From: Flavobacteriaceae bacterium
GTDB lineage: Bacteria > Bacteroidota > Bacteroidia > Flavobacteriales > Flavobacteriaceae
Assembly: GCA_947453195.1 (NCBI GenBank)
Contig: CANGFO010000003.1
Span: 96,362-160,361, forward strand
Reading direction: 5' to 3'
DNA length: 64,000 bases
Part shown: positions 37,962 through 46,581 of the stretch, in pieces
Layout of the letters: every line of letters starts with the position of its first letter
Numbering within the stretch: position 1 is the stretch's first letter
Translations under genes and position numbers: made by a program
The notes under the pieces: generated by a model
What the model was told of the DNA's origin: nothing
Database searches by the model: none
What the model saw: the letters and a program-made list of their open reading frames with translations, nothing else

Positions 37962-38032
37962 AAATATTTATTGATAATTAAAAGCGATTTTTATCGATAT
38001 TTTTCAATAATTTGCAGGCTCTTAAAAAAAGA

Positions 38033-38086
38033 ATGAAATTAATACTCCTTTTTGTAGTATTTGCAAGCTGTAACACATGTTTTTAA
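38033..38086 (+). CDS. 17-codon lipoprotein-like ORF overlapping recF start
   Basis: An ATG at 38033 opens a 17-residue frame, [17 protein letters not shown], that stops at 38084-38086, 10 nt inside recF. The sequence is a complete lipoprotein signal with a lipobox-like FASC (Cys13) and then only four residues. TTTGCA, similar to the end of a -7 box, lies 18 nt before this ATG, the distance seen at other genes here, whereas it is 62 nt from the recF ATG. It may be a leader peptide, a minimal lipoprotein or the remnant of a truncated gene. Confidence 0.3.
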   Translation: MKLILLFVVFASCNTCF

Positions 38087-39156
38087 AAAAAATATCCTTA
38101 TTTAATTATAAAAATTTTTCGGAAGCTTCCTTCGAATTTGACGACAAAATAAACTGTTTTGTTGGAAAGAATGGTGTTGGAAAGACCAATGTACTCGATG
38201 CAGTGTTTCACTTAGCAAATGGAAAAAGTTATTTTAATCCGCTTGCTGTTCAAAATATCAAGCACGATGAAGATTTTTTTGTAATTGACGGAACGTTTGA
38301 AAAAGCCGATCGCCAAGAACAGATTGTTTGCAGTTTTAAAAAAGGTCAAAAGAAAATTTTAAAGCGAAATGGCAAAGCCTATGAGAAGTTTTCGGATCAC
38401 ATCGGATTTATTCCTGTGGTTATTATTTCTCCTGCTGACAACGATTTGATTATTGAAGGAAGTGAAACCCGAAGAAAATTTATGGACACGGTGATTTCGC
38501 AACTGGATTCTTCCTATCTACAAACCCTAATTCAATATCATAAAATTATAAGTCAGCGCAATGCCTTATTAAAGTATTTTGCTTTAAATCATGTTTTTGA
38601 AAACGACACTTTATCTATTTATAACGAACAACTAAATGATTTTGGAAATGTAATTTTTGAAAAAAGAAAAGAGTTCATTGCCGCCTTTTTACCCATTTTC
38701 AATAAACACCACCAAGCCATTACTGGATCGGGAGAGGCAGTACAATTGGTATACGAAAGTCATTTACTTGAAAAAGACACCTTAACTTTATTAGAACAGA
38801 ACTTAGCAAAAGACAGAGCTTTGCAATATACTTCAGTGGGAATTCATAAAGACGATTTGGTTTTTCAAATTGATTCCTATCCCATTAAAAAATTCGGCTC
38901 ACAAGGTCAGCAAAAGTCCTTTTTAATTGCATTAAAATTGGCTCAATTCGAATTTGTAAAAAAACAATCGGGTGAGAAACCCATTTTATTATTGGATGAT
39001 ATTTTCGATAAACTTGATGAAACTCGGGTTGGGAAAATTGTAGAAATGGTAAACCAAGAAGAATTTGGGCAATTATTCATTTCGGATACGCATCCCGAAA
39101 GAACCGAGAACATTGTAAAAACTACGCATCAGAGTTATAAAATTTTCAATTTATAA
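38077..39156 (+). CDS. recF: DNA replication/repair protein RecF
   Basis: SMC-like ATPase that loads RecA at gaps with RecO and RecR. It has 359 residues. The start [21 protein letters not shown] is conserved. Walker A is GKNGVGKTN (30-38), the signature region is [18 protein letters not shown], and Walker B/D-loop is [12 protein letters not shown]. It is not linked to dnaA, dnaN or gyrB here; instead it is divergent from the TPR-ribH pair. A short lipoprotein-like ORF overlaps its start. Confidence 0.96.
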   Translation: MFLKKISLFNYKNFSEASFEFDDKINCFVGKNGVGKTNVLDAVFHLANGKSYFNPLAVQNIKHDEDFFVIDGTFEKADRQEQIVCSFKKGQKKILKRNGKAYEKFSDHIGFIPVVIISPADNDLIIEGSETRRKFMDTVISQLDSSYLQTLIQYHKIISQRNALLKYFALNHVFENDTLSIYNEQLNDFGNVIFEKRKEFIAAFLPIFNKHHQAITGSGEAVQLVYESHLLEKDTLTLLEQNLAKDRALQYTSVGIHKDDLVFQIDSYPIKKFGSQGQQKSFLIALKLAQFEFVKKQSGEKPILLLDDIFDKLDETRVGKIVEMVNQEEFGQLFISDTHPERTENIVKTTHQSYKIFNL

Positions 39157-39184
39157 CTCTTTGAATTAACAAAAGAACAAGAGT

Positions 39185-39853
39185 ATGATTACAAAAGAAG
39201 CCTTGCAATTTTTAAATGATTTGATTGCCAACAACAATACCGAGTGGATGCACGCCAATAAAAAGCGTTACGAAGCATACAAAAAAGATTATCATCAATT
39301 TATTGGCTCCATTTTATCTGAGATGAAGCAATTGGATCCCTTTTTAGAAGCATTAGAAATTAAAAATTGCACTTTTAGAATCAATCGAGACATTCGTTTT
39401 TCAAAAGATAAATCACCCTACAAAACCAATATGGGCGTTTGGATGTCACAAGATAGAACACAAAAAAATGCACCCGGTTATTACATTCATTACGAACCAG
39501 GAAATTGTTTTATTGCAGGTGGCGTATGGTGTCCGGAAGCAAATGAATTAAAAAAAATCAGAAAAGAAATTGAATTTTTTCATGATGATTTAGAAGAAAT
39601 TGTTTCTAATAAAAATTTTAAAAAAGAGTTTGGCCAATTGGATCGAAGCGAAAATAATGTATTGAAAAAAGCGCCGAAAGATTTTGATGCAAACCATCCT
39701 GCAATTGAATTTTTAAAATTAAAAAGTTTCACCACTTCTAATAAAATTAATGAAACTGCATTTATTGAAGCAAATTTCAGCAAAAAAATAGCAGGGCAAT
39801 TAATCTTGTTAAAACCATTAAATGACTTTCTAAGAAGAGGATTTGGAAACTGA
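39185..39853 (+). CDS. DUF2461 (TIGR02453) family protein
   Basis: 222 residues. The family core is visible: NNTEWMHANKKRYEAYKKDY, then FRINRDIRFSKDKSPYKTNM, GYYIHYEPGNCFIAGG, and ENNVLKKAPKDFDANHPAI. The function is unknown; the conserved basic and aromatic residues suggest an enzymatic or binding role. It lies 28 nt after recF and is probably co-transcribed. Confidence 0.88.
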   Translation: MITKEALQFLNDLIANNNTEWMHANKKRYEAYKKDYHQFIGSILSEMKQLDPFLEALEIKNCTFRINRDIRFSKDKSPYKTNMGVWMSQDRTQKNAPGYYIHYEPGNCFIAGGVWCPEANELKKIRKEIEFFHDDLEEIVSNKNFKKEFGQLDRSENNVLKKAPKDFDANHPAIEFLKLKSFTTSNKINETAFIEANFSKKIAGQLILLKPLNDFLRRGFGN

Positions 39854-39899
39854 AGAATAAACACAATTAAAAACTCGAATTAAGAAATTCTAATTTAGT

Positions 39900-39907
39900 T
39901 ACTTTTG
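39900..39907 (+). promoter_or_regulatory. Putative -7 box for murB
   Basis: TACTTTTG matches TAnnTTTG, 23 nt before the murB ATG. Confidence 0.5.
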
Positions 39908-39930
39908 TAAAACACATTTCGAAAATACTT

Positions 39931-40944
39931 ATGCAAATTCAAAATAACTTTTCCTTAAAAAAATACAACACCTTTGGCATTGAAGCGAAAGCAAAACAAT
40001 TTGTTGCCGTTCATTCGGTTGAAGAATTGAAACAGATTTTAGCAACTCATAAAACGGATGCCAAATTTATTTTAGGTGGCGGAAGTAATATGCTATTAAC
40101 TCAGGATATTGATGCTTTGGTAATTCATGTTGATTTAAAAGGAAAGAAAATCATCAAGGAAGATGATGATTCTGTTTGGGTTGAAAGTCAGGCGGGTGAA
40201 GTTTGGCATGAATTTGTACTATGGTCAATTGATCAAAATCTTGGTGGATTGGAAAACATGTCGCTTATTCCCGGTAATGTTGGCACCACCCCGGTTCAAA
40301 ATATTGGTGCTTACGGTACCGAGATAAAAGACACCTTTGTTTCTTGTACTGCCGTAGATATTGCTACTCAAGAACTGAGAACTTTCACTAAAGACGAGTG
40401 CAAATTTGGCTACCGTGAAAGTATTTTCAAGCAAGAAGCTAAAGACAACTATGTAATCACCTCGGTGGTTTTCAAACTAACCAAACGCAACCATAAAATT
40501 AACACCGCTTACGGTGACATCACTAAAGAATTAGAAAAAAACAACATAGTTACCCCTACTTTAAAAGAGGTTTCCAATGCAGTAATTGCAATTCGACAAA
40601 GTAAATTGCCTGACCCAAAAGAATTAGGAAATAGCGGAAGTTTTTTTAAAAATCCAATAATCGCAAAGGAATTGTATGAAAAAGCGCATGCGCACTTTCC
40701 TGAAATGCCGCATTATGTAGTTTCCGAAACTGAGGTAAAAGTTCCTGCAGGTTGGCTTATTGAACAAGCTGGATTTAAAGGAAAACGCTTTGGAGATGCC
40801 GGAATTCATAAAAATCAGGCCTTGGTTTTGGTAAATTACGGAAACGCTACCGGTCAAGAAATTCTTGCAGTTTCTCGAGACATACAAGCCACAGTTTTAA
40901 ATAAATTCGGGATTGCAATTGAAGCGGAAGTGAATGTGATTTAA
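39931..40944 (+). CDS. murB: UDP-N-acetylenolpyruvoylglucosamine reductase, type I
   Basis: FAD enzyme making UDP-MurNAc in peptidoglycan synthesis. It has 337 residues, the length of the E. coli-like type I form. FAD loop ILGGGSNML (47-55), SLIPGNVGTTPVQNIGAYG, Arg162 in FGYRES, the proton-donor Ser237 in GNSGSFFKNP, and the C-terminal AEVNVI with the catalytic Glu region are present. Confidence 0.97.
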   Translation: MQIQNNFSLKKYNTFGIEAKAKQFVAVHSVEELKQILATHKTDAKFILGGGSNMLLTQDIDALVIHVDLKGKKIIKEDDDSVWVESQAGEVWHEFVLWSIDQNLGGLENMSLIPGNVGTTPVQNIGAYGTEIKDTFVSCTAVDIATQELRTFTKDECKFGYRESIFKQEAKDNYVITSVVFKLTKRNHKINTAYGDITKELEKNNIVTPTLKEVSNAVIAIRQSKLPDPKELGNSGSFFKNPIIAKELYEKAHAHFPEMPHYVVSETEVKVPAGWLIEQAGFKGKRFGDAGIHKNQALVLVNYGNATGQEILAVSRDIQATVLNKFGIAIEAEVNVI

Positions 40945-40991
40945 TTCGAAAATTTCACTTGTCATATTTCGTATATAAAAATTGAATTTTG

Positions 40992-40999
40992 TACTTTTG
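40992..40999 (+). promoter_or_regulatory. Putative -7 box for the glycosyltransferase-sigma factor operon
   Basis: TACTTTTG followed by CACAC, 31 nt before the ATG. Confidence 0.45.
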
Positions 41000-41030
41000 C
41001 ACACGTTAAAAAAAAGACCATAAAGCCATT

Positions 41031-42137
41031 ATGCTACTAATTTTACTTTGTTTATTTATTGCTGTTGTAGTTGTTCAATTTCTATATTACATTGTGTTTT
41101 TTGGCAAATTTTCATTTGCTAAACCACAAACCTCAACTCCAAAAAGAGTGCCTATTTCTGTTATTGTGTGCGCTAAAAACGAAGAAGAAAATGTAAAAAA
41201 CTTTATTCCTTTATTAGCACAACAAAACTATCCCGATTACGAAATTGTATTAATTGACGATGCCTCTAGCGATGAAACTTTAGAGATATTTGAAGCTTTT
41301 GAAAAACAATATTCCAATGTTAAATTGGTTAAAGTAGAAAACAACGAGGCTTTTTGGGGAAACAAAAAATTCGCACTTACCTTAGGAATTAAAGCAGCCA
41401 AAAATGAATACCTTTTATTCACAGATGCCGATTGCTATCCGGTTTCAACCGAATGGATTAAAGAAATGAGTGCTCAATTTACCATCGAAAAAACAATCGT
41501 TTTGGGTTATGGAGCGTATGAAAAAATTAAAAATTCTTTTCTAAATAAAATCATTCGTTTTGAAACGTTGCTTACGGCAACCCAATATTTTTCATGGTCA
41601 AAACTTGGAAAACCATACATGGGAGTTGGAAGAAATATGGCATACAAACGAGAAGAGTTTTTTAAAGTACGTGGATTCATGGATCACATGAAAATTAGAT
41701 CTGGAGATGACGATTTATTCATCAATCAAGCGGCAAATTCAAAAAACACTACTATTTGTTATACTGCCGATAGCTTCACCTACTCCAAACCAAAAACTAG
41801 CTTCAAAGAATGGTTTGCACAAAAGAGAAGACACGTTGCTACAGCCGAGCACTACAAAGGATTTGACCGCACCCAATTGGCGTTTTTTTATGCGTCACAA
41901 TTGTTATTTATAATTCTACCTATTGTACTTCTTGCTTTTCAATACCAATGGATTGTGGTGCTTAGCATTATTGGATTTCGCTATATATTTGCTTGGACAA
42001 CAATGGGATTCGCTGCTGGAAAACTAAAAGAAAAAGATGTCATATATTGGTTTCCAGTAATTGAAATTATTTTAATTTTCACCCAATTAAATATTTTCTT
42101 TTCCAATATGTTTTCAAAACCGGTGCAGTGGAAATAA
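41031..42137 (+). CDS. Membrane-associated family 2 glycosyltransferase
   Basis: 368 residues. An N-terminal transmembrane helix (2-24) anchors a GT-A domain: PISVIVCAKNEEENVKNFIP, IDDASSDETLE, and the metal-binding TDADC with Asp132/Asp134. GDDDLFINQ and QKRRHVATAEHYKG resemble the ED and QxxRW acceptor motifs of processive synthases. Two or three transmembrane helices follow. The acceptor is unknown. Its stop codon overlaps the GTG start of the sigma-factor gene. Confidence 0.88.
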   Translation: MLLILLCLFIAVVVVQFLYYIVFFGKFSFAKPQTSTPKRVPISVIVCAKNEEENVKNFIPLLAQQNYPDYEIVLIDDASSDETLEIFEAFEKQYSNVKLVKVENNEAFWGNKKFALTLGIKAAKNEYLLFTDADCYPVSTEWIKEMSAQFTIEKTIVLGYGAYEKIKNSFLNKIIRFETLLTATQYFSWSKLGKPYMGVGRNMAYKREEFFKVRGFMDHMKIRSGDDDLFINQAANSKNTTICYTADSFTYSKPKTSFKEWFAQKRRHVATAEHYKGFDRTQLAFFYASQLLFIILPIVLLAFQYQWIVVLSIIGFRYIFAWTTMGFAAGKLKEKDVIYWFPVIEIILIFTQLNIFFSNMFSKPVQWK

Positions 42138-42679
42138 TTTCCTACATAGAAAAAGCCAAGAATGGCGACCAAGTAGCATTCACATTTTTGCTTGATCATT
42201 ATTGGAACGAAGTGTATGGCTTTATGCTAAAACGCACCGAAAACGAAACCGATTCGGAAGACATAACCATAGAAACCTTCTCTAAAGCATTTGATAAATT
42301 AGCCACTTATAATCCAGAATATCAGTTTAACACTTGGCTGATTGCTATAGCAAAAAATGTACACATTGATTTACTCCGTAAAAAAAAGTCGAGCTTATTT
42401 GTAGAAATCACCGACGAAGAAGACCAACAAGCACATAATGTTGCTGACAGTTCTCCATCTGCCGAAGATGAACTTATAACCGAACAAAACCTGGCTCAGC
42501 TCTTACATTTCATAAAAGAGTTAAAACCCCATTATCAGGAAGTAATTCAACTTAGATACTTCCAAGAAATGAGCTATCAAGAAATTTCAGAACAACTGCA
42601 AGAACCACTAAGTAACGTTAAAATTAAACTGCTTAGAGCAAAAAAACTGCTTGCTGAGATTATCCAAAACCACCGTTAA
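42128..42679 (+). CDS. ECF-type RNA polymerase sigma factor
   Basis: 183 residues. It starts at GTG within the end of the glycosyltransferase gene (10-nt overlap); the next in-frame ATG would remove region 2. Region 2 reads KAKNGDQVAFTFLLDHYWNE and DSEDITIETFSKAFDKLATY. Region 4 is LKPHYQEVIQLRYFQEMSYQ, then EISEQLQEPLSNVKIKL and a Lys-rich end. No anti-sigma gene is adjacent; TonB follows after a 265-nt gap, so this does not look like a SusC-linked FecI-type pair. Confidence 0.9.
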   Translation: MEIISYIEKAKNGDQVAFTFLLDHYWNEVYGFMLKRTENETDSEDITIETFSKAFDKLATYNPEYQFNTWLIAIAKNVHIDLLRKKKSSLFVEITDEEDQQAHNVADSSPSAEDELITEQNLAQLLHFIKELKPHYQEVIQLRYFQEMSYQEISEQLQEPLSNVKIKLLRAKKLLAEIIQNHR

Positions 42680-42733
42680 TTTTTTTTTGTAACGAAAGAA
42701 TTGGCATTCAACCAATCCACTTTCCTATTATCC

Positions 42734-42768
42734 GCGCTACAAGGTAGCTTGCTCCTACCAGGGTTATT
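42734..42768. other. GC-rich hairpin island in the sigma factor-tonB gap
   Basis: Inside an AT-rich 265-nt gap is a relatively GC-rich stretch from the CGCGCTAC region to CAGGG, with GGTAG (42743-42747) pairing CTACC (42755-42759) over a 7-nt loop. The rest of 42680-42944 shows no ORF, tRNA or terminator that I can support. Confidence 0.35.
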
Positions 42769-42944
42769 AGAAAATCCAATTTCATAAATAACAATAATTC
42801 AATGAAATTTTGAAATAAAAAACAATATTTCAACAGTTCTTAATTTACTTTATCAAATTATCACAATATCAATCCAAATATTGCGTTATCAAATAAAAAG
42901 CCTGCTTATGTAACATCGATACTTAACCTTTAAAACTCTACATC

Positions 42945-43736
42945 ATGTCAAACGTTAGTATCTTTGAAAAAAAGTGGTTGGATCTTGTGTTTCAAGACAA
43001 AAACCAAAAGTATGGCGCGTATCAATTACGCTTAAACAGTGAAAAAACTACCTTCATCGCCTTCCTATTTGGGATTAGTTTTTTAGTTTGCGGAACTTTA
43101 ATTTTAAGTTCATTTAATGCAGTTCCAGATATAAAACCGGCTGATACTCCAATAGTAGATATCATTCATGTTGTGAAAATTCACGAACCCGAAACTGATA
43201 TCAAACCTAAAGTAACTTTACCAAAATCTGAAAAACAGGCTGTAAAAACCCCAAAAGACAACAAAAACTACCAAGTAGCTCCTAAAGAATCAGCGGTTAT
43301 TCCTGTTAGCATTACAACTAAAACTCCTATTCCAAACGGACCTACTTCACCAACAGGAACTCCGGGAGGAACAGGCACAACTTCAATTACCACTATCAAT
43401 GTAAGTGTTCCTGACAATAGACCGGTTAAACCATCTGAATTAGATAGAGAACCTACTTTTCCTGGTGGAATGAAATATTTCTACGAATACATAGGCCGCC
43501 ATTTTGATAAACAGGAGCTTGAAGAAGAGGGCGAAACTATACGAGTATTGGTTTCATTTGTAATTGAAAGAAATGGGGTCATGACCGATATTGAAGCTAC
43601 CCAAAACACCAACGAAGCAGTAAGCACGGAAGCCATTAGAGTATTAAAATCTTTAAAAACCAAATGGGAACCCGGTTATAAAGACAACCAACCCGTTAGA
43701 ACAAGATACACCTTACCAATTGTAGTACAAATGTAA
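42945..43736 (+). CDS. tonB: TonB energy transducer
   Basis: 263 residues. The N-terminus WLDLVFQDKN...YGAYQLRLNSEK is the flavobacterial TonB signature. A transmembrane helix (about 36-56) is followed by a Pro/Lys-rich periplasmic spacer (about 66-165) and the C-terminal TonB domain (PTFPGGMKYFYEYIGRHFDK, then VIERNGVMTDIEATQ, RYTLPIVVQM). It transmits ExbB-ExbD proton-motive energy to outer-membrane receptors. No exbBD genes lie in this window. Confidence 0.93.
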   Translation: MSNVSIFEKKWLDLVFQDKNQKYGAYQLRLNSEKTTFIAFLFGISFLVCGTLILSSFNAVPDIKPADTPIVDIIHVVKIHEPETDIKPKVTLPKSEKQAVKTPKDNKNYQVAPKESAVIPVSITTKTPIPNGPTSPTGTPGGTGTTSITTINVSVPDNRPVKPSELDREPTFPGGMKYFYEYIGRHFDKQELEEEGETIRVLVSFVIERNGVMTDIEATQNTNEAVSTEAIRVLKSLKTKWEPGYKDNQPVRTRYTLPIVVQM

Positions 43737-43756
43737 ATTCAAAAACAATCTTCCAT

Positions 43757-43785
43757 ATCCCTACACTGAATTATCATTTAGGGAT
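43757..43785 (+). terminator. Possible terminator of tonB
   Basis: ATCCCTA (43757-43763) pairs with TAGGGAT (43779-43785) over a long 15-nt loop and is followed by a U run. The U tail is good but the loop is long. Confidence 0.6.
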
Positions 43786-43872
43786 TTTTTTTGATTCAAA
43801 ATCTATTCAAATTAGGAGAAAATTTTAGATTTTTTTCAGAATTGTTTTTCTTATTTCTAATTCCAATATACT

Positions 43873-43880
43873 TATCTTTG
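43873..43880 (+). promoter_or_regulatory. Putative -7 box for lipA
   Basis: TATCTTTG matches TAnnTTTG, 19 nt before the lipA ATG. Confidence 0.5.
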
Positions 43881-43899
43881 CTATCGAAAAATACAAGGC

Positions 43900-44769
43900 A
43901 TGGAAGCAATTTCTGAAAACACATTACCTGTAGGAAAACCAAAATGGCTCAAGGTTAAATTACCTATTGGACAAAAATATACCGAACTTAGAGGACTAGT
44001 AGATAACTATAAGTTAAACACTATTTGTGCTTCAGGTAGCTGTCCTAATATGGGTGAATGCTGGGGAGAAGGAACTGCTACCTTTATGATTCTTGGAAAC
44101 ATTTGCACCCGTTCTTGCGGATTTTGCGGTGTAAAAACCGGCCGTCCAGAAACGGTTGATTGGGATGAACCCGAAAAAGTGGCGCGTTCCATAAAAATCA
44201 TGAAAATTAAGCATGCCGTTATTACAAGTGTAGATCGAGATGACTTAAAAGATATGGGATCTATCATTTGGCTCGAAACAGTTCAAGCGATTCGAAGAAT
44301 GAACCCAAACACAACCTTAGAAACCTTAATTCCAGATTTTCAAGGAAACACTAGAAACATCGACCGAATTGTAGAAGCTAATCCAGAAGTGGTTTCGCAC
44401 AACATGGAAACCGTACGAAGATTAACAAGAGAAGTTCGAATTCAAGCAAAATACGATAAGAGTTTAGAAGTGTTGCGTTATTTGAAAGAAAAAGGAATCC
44501 GCAGAACCAAATCGGGAATCATGCTTGGACTTGGAGAAACCGAGGCAGAAGTGATTGAAACCATGCAAGATATTCGCAATCAAAATGTAGACATCATCAC
44601 CATTGGACAGTATTTACAACCAAGTAAAAAACACCTTCCAGTGAAAGAATACATTACTCCAGAACAATTTGAAAAGTATGAAAAAATAGGAAAAGAAATG
44701 GGTTTCCGTCATGTTGAAAGTGGCGCCTTAGTTCGTTCTTCTTATCATGCTGAAAAACACATCCTTTAA
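43900..44769 (+). CDS. lipA: Lipoyl synthase
   Basis: Radical SAM enzyme that inserts two sulfurs into octanoyl-carrier domains. It has 289 residues. The auxiliary cluster cysteines are Cys43, Cys48 and Cys54 ([12 protein letters not shown]), the SAM cluster is Cys69-x3-Cys73-x2-Cys76 (CTRSCGFC), and the C-terminal RSSYHAEKH provides the conserved serine. It probably shares a transcript with the GAPDH gene 9 nt downstream. Confidence 0.98.
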   Translation: MEAISENTLPVGKPKWLKVKLPIGQKYTELRGLVDNYKLNTICASGSCPNMGECWGEGTATFMILGNICTRSCGFCGVKTGRPETVDWDEPEKVARSIKIMKIKHAVITSVDRDDLKDMGSIIWLETVQAIRRMNPNTTLETLIPDFQGNTRNIDRIVEANPEVVSHNMETVRRLTREVRIQAKYDKSLEVLRYLKEKGIRRTKSGIMLGLGETEAEVIETMQDIRNQNVDIITIGQYLQPSKKHLPVKEYITPEQFEKYEKIGKEMGFRHVESGALVRSSYHAEKHIL

Positions 44770-44778
44770 TTCAACTAA

Positions 44779-45768
44779 TTGAAAACAAGAATTACCATAA
44801 ACGGTTTTGGAAGAATTGGAAGAAATCTTTTTAGATTACTCTTAAATCATCCTACTATTGAAGTCGTTGCCATAAATGATATTGCAGATAACAAAACCAT
44901 GGCACATCTTATCAAATACGACAGTATTCATGGTGTACTGCCTTATGCTGTTTCCTATTCTGATAAAGCAATTATTGTAGACGGAAAAGCATATTCATTT
45001 TTTCATGAAAGAGAAATTTCGAATTTACAATGGAACGATATCGACTTTGTAATTGAAGCAACCGGAAAATATAAAACCTTTACTGAGATAAATGCCCATA
45101 TTACTGCCGGAGCTAAAAAAGTAATTCTCTCTGCACCATCAGAAGTTGCCGAAATAAAAACTGTAGTTCTTGGAGTAAATGAACATATTTTAGACGGAAC
45201 AGAAATTATTGTTTCCAATGCAAGTTGCACTACAAACAACGCAGCACCCATGATGCAAGTGATTCATGATTTGTGTGGTATTGAACAAGCTTATATTACT
45301 ACAGTTCACTCCTACACCACCGATCAAAGTTTGCATGACCAGCCGCATCATGATTTAAGAAGAGCACGAAGCGCAAGCCAATCGATAGTACCTACTACTA
45401 CAGGTGCAGCAAAAGCACTAACTAAAATATTCCCAGAATTGGACGGTAAAATTGGAGGTTGTGGGATTCGAGTACCCGTGGCAGATGGCTCCCTAACCGA
45501 TATCACCTTCAATGTGAGCCGAAAAGTAACTATTGAAGAAATTAATTTGGCATTTAAAAAGGCTGCAGAATCTAACTTAAAAGGCATCCTTGATTACACC
45601 GAAGATCCGATTGTATCTGTAGATATTATTGGCAATAAAAATTCCTGTGTTTTTGATGCTCAACTTACCTCTGTCATCGATAAAATGGTCAAAGTGGTGG
45701 GCTGGTATGATAATGAAATTGGATATTCTTCTCGAATTATCGACTTGATTCAATTTATAAATAAATAA
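44779..45768 (+). CDS. gap: Glyceraldehyde-3-phosphate dehydrogenase
   Basis: Phosphorylating GAPDH of glycolysis/gluconeogenesis. It has 329 residues. NAD fold INGFGRIGRNLFRLL, catalytic Cys150 in SNASCTTN and His177 in TTVHSYT, WYDNEIGYSSRI near the end. AINDIAD (31-37) keeps the aspartate-containing NAD-type loop. The start is TTG at 44779; no in-frame ATG fits the conserved KTRITINGFGRIGR. It ends exactly where convergent punA ends, with no gap. Confidence 0.95.
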   Translation: MKTRITINGFGRIGRNLFRLLLNHPTIEVVAINDIADNKTMAHLIKYDSIHGVLPYAVSYSDKAIIVDGKAYSFFHEREISNLQWNDIDFVIEATGKYKTFTEINAHITAGAKKVILSAPSEVAEIKTVVLGVNEHILDGTEIIVSNASCTTNNAAPMMQVIHDLCGIEQAYITTVHSYTTDQSLHDQPHHDLRRARSASQSIVPTTTGAAKALTKIFPELDGKIGGCGIRVPVADGSLTDITFNVSRKVTIEEINLAFKKAAESNLKGILDYTEDPIVSVDIIGNKNSCVFDAQLTSVIDKMVKVVGWYDNEIGYSSRIIDLIQFINK

Positions 45769-46581
45769 TTAATACTGGAAAATCAATTCTTTTATTAATT
45801 TTCGAACAGAAGGTTCTGCTTTTTCTGCTGCCTTCAATACTTCGGCATGATTGACTTCTTCAATGTTTTCCTCATCCCCCATATCGGTTACTACAGACAA
45901 TCCGAAAACTTCCATATCCATATGGCGTGCCACAATAACTTCAGGAACAGTAGACATCCCTACACAATCGGCACCAATATTTTTAACCATTCGGTATTCA
46001 GATAAGGTTTCAAATGTTGGGCCTTGCAATCCCATATAAACCCCTTCCTGCACTTCAATATTTAGAGACGCAGCAATTTGTTTTGCTTTAAACAACATGG
46101 CTTTACTGTAGGGCTCACTCATATTTACAAAACGAGGTCCAAATCGTTCGTCATTTTTTCCTCTTAACGGATGTTCGGGCATCATATTAATATGATCTTT
46201 TATCAAAATAATGGATCCGATTTTATAGTTAGGATTAACGCCACCCGAAGCATTTGAGACAACTAATTTAGTAACTCCTAGCATTTTCATCACCCTAACC
46301 GGGAAAGTAACTTGCTTCATATCATAGCCTTCATAATAATGAAAACGACCTTGCATTGCTACTACTTTTTTGTTTCCTACAGTTCCAAAAACTAGAGCGC
46401 CTTTGTGACCTTGAACTGTTGATATTGGAAAATTTGGGATTTCAGAATAAGGAATACTGTATTCAATTTGGATGTCTTCGGTGAAACCACCTAACCCAGA
46501 TCCTAATATCACACCATACTCTGGAGTAAAACTGAATTTACTTTGTATAAAACTAACGGTTTCTTGGACTTGTTCCCACAT
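45769..46581 (-). CDS. punA: Purine nucleoside phosphorylase
   Basis: Trimeric-type PNP, cleaving purine (deoxy)nucleosides with phosphate. It has 270 residues. GSGLGGFTE (27-35) is the phosphate loop, GRFHYYEGYDMKQVTFPVRV and VSNASGGVN are ribose/base regions, and GPTFETLSEYRM with GADCVGMSTVPEVIVA is the family signature. It overlaps the end of lpxK by 29 nt. Confidence 0.94.
   Translation of the reverse strand: MWEQVQETVSFIQSKFSFTPEYGVILGSGLGGFTEDIQIEYSIPYSEIPNFPISTVQGHKGALVFGTVGNKKVVAMQGRFHYYEGYDMKQVTFPVRVMKMLGVTKLVVSNASGGVNPNYKIGSIILIKDHINMMPEHPLRGKNDERFGPRFVNMSEPYSKAMLFKAKQIAASLNIEVQEGVYMGLQGPTFETLSEYRMVKNIGADCVGMSTVPEVIVARHMDMEVFGLSVVTDMGDEENIEEVNHAEVLKAAEKAEPSVRKLIKELIFQY

Noticed and set aside
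42680..42944. tRNA or small RNA gene
   Set aside because: No cloverleaf, no CCA end and no promoter-terminator pair could be supported; only a short hairpin is visible.
42128..43736. FecI-FecR-SusCD type signalling locus
   Set aside because: The ECF sigma factor has no adjacent anti-sigma factor or SusC/SusD genes; TonB alone does not make such a locus.
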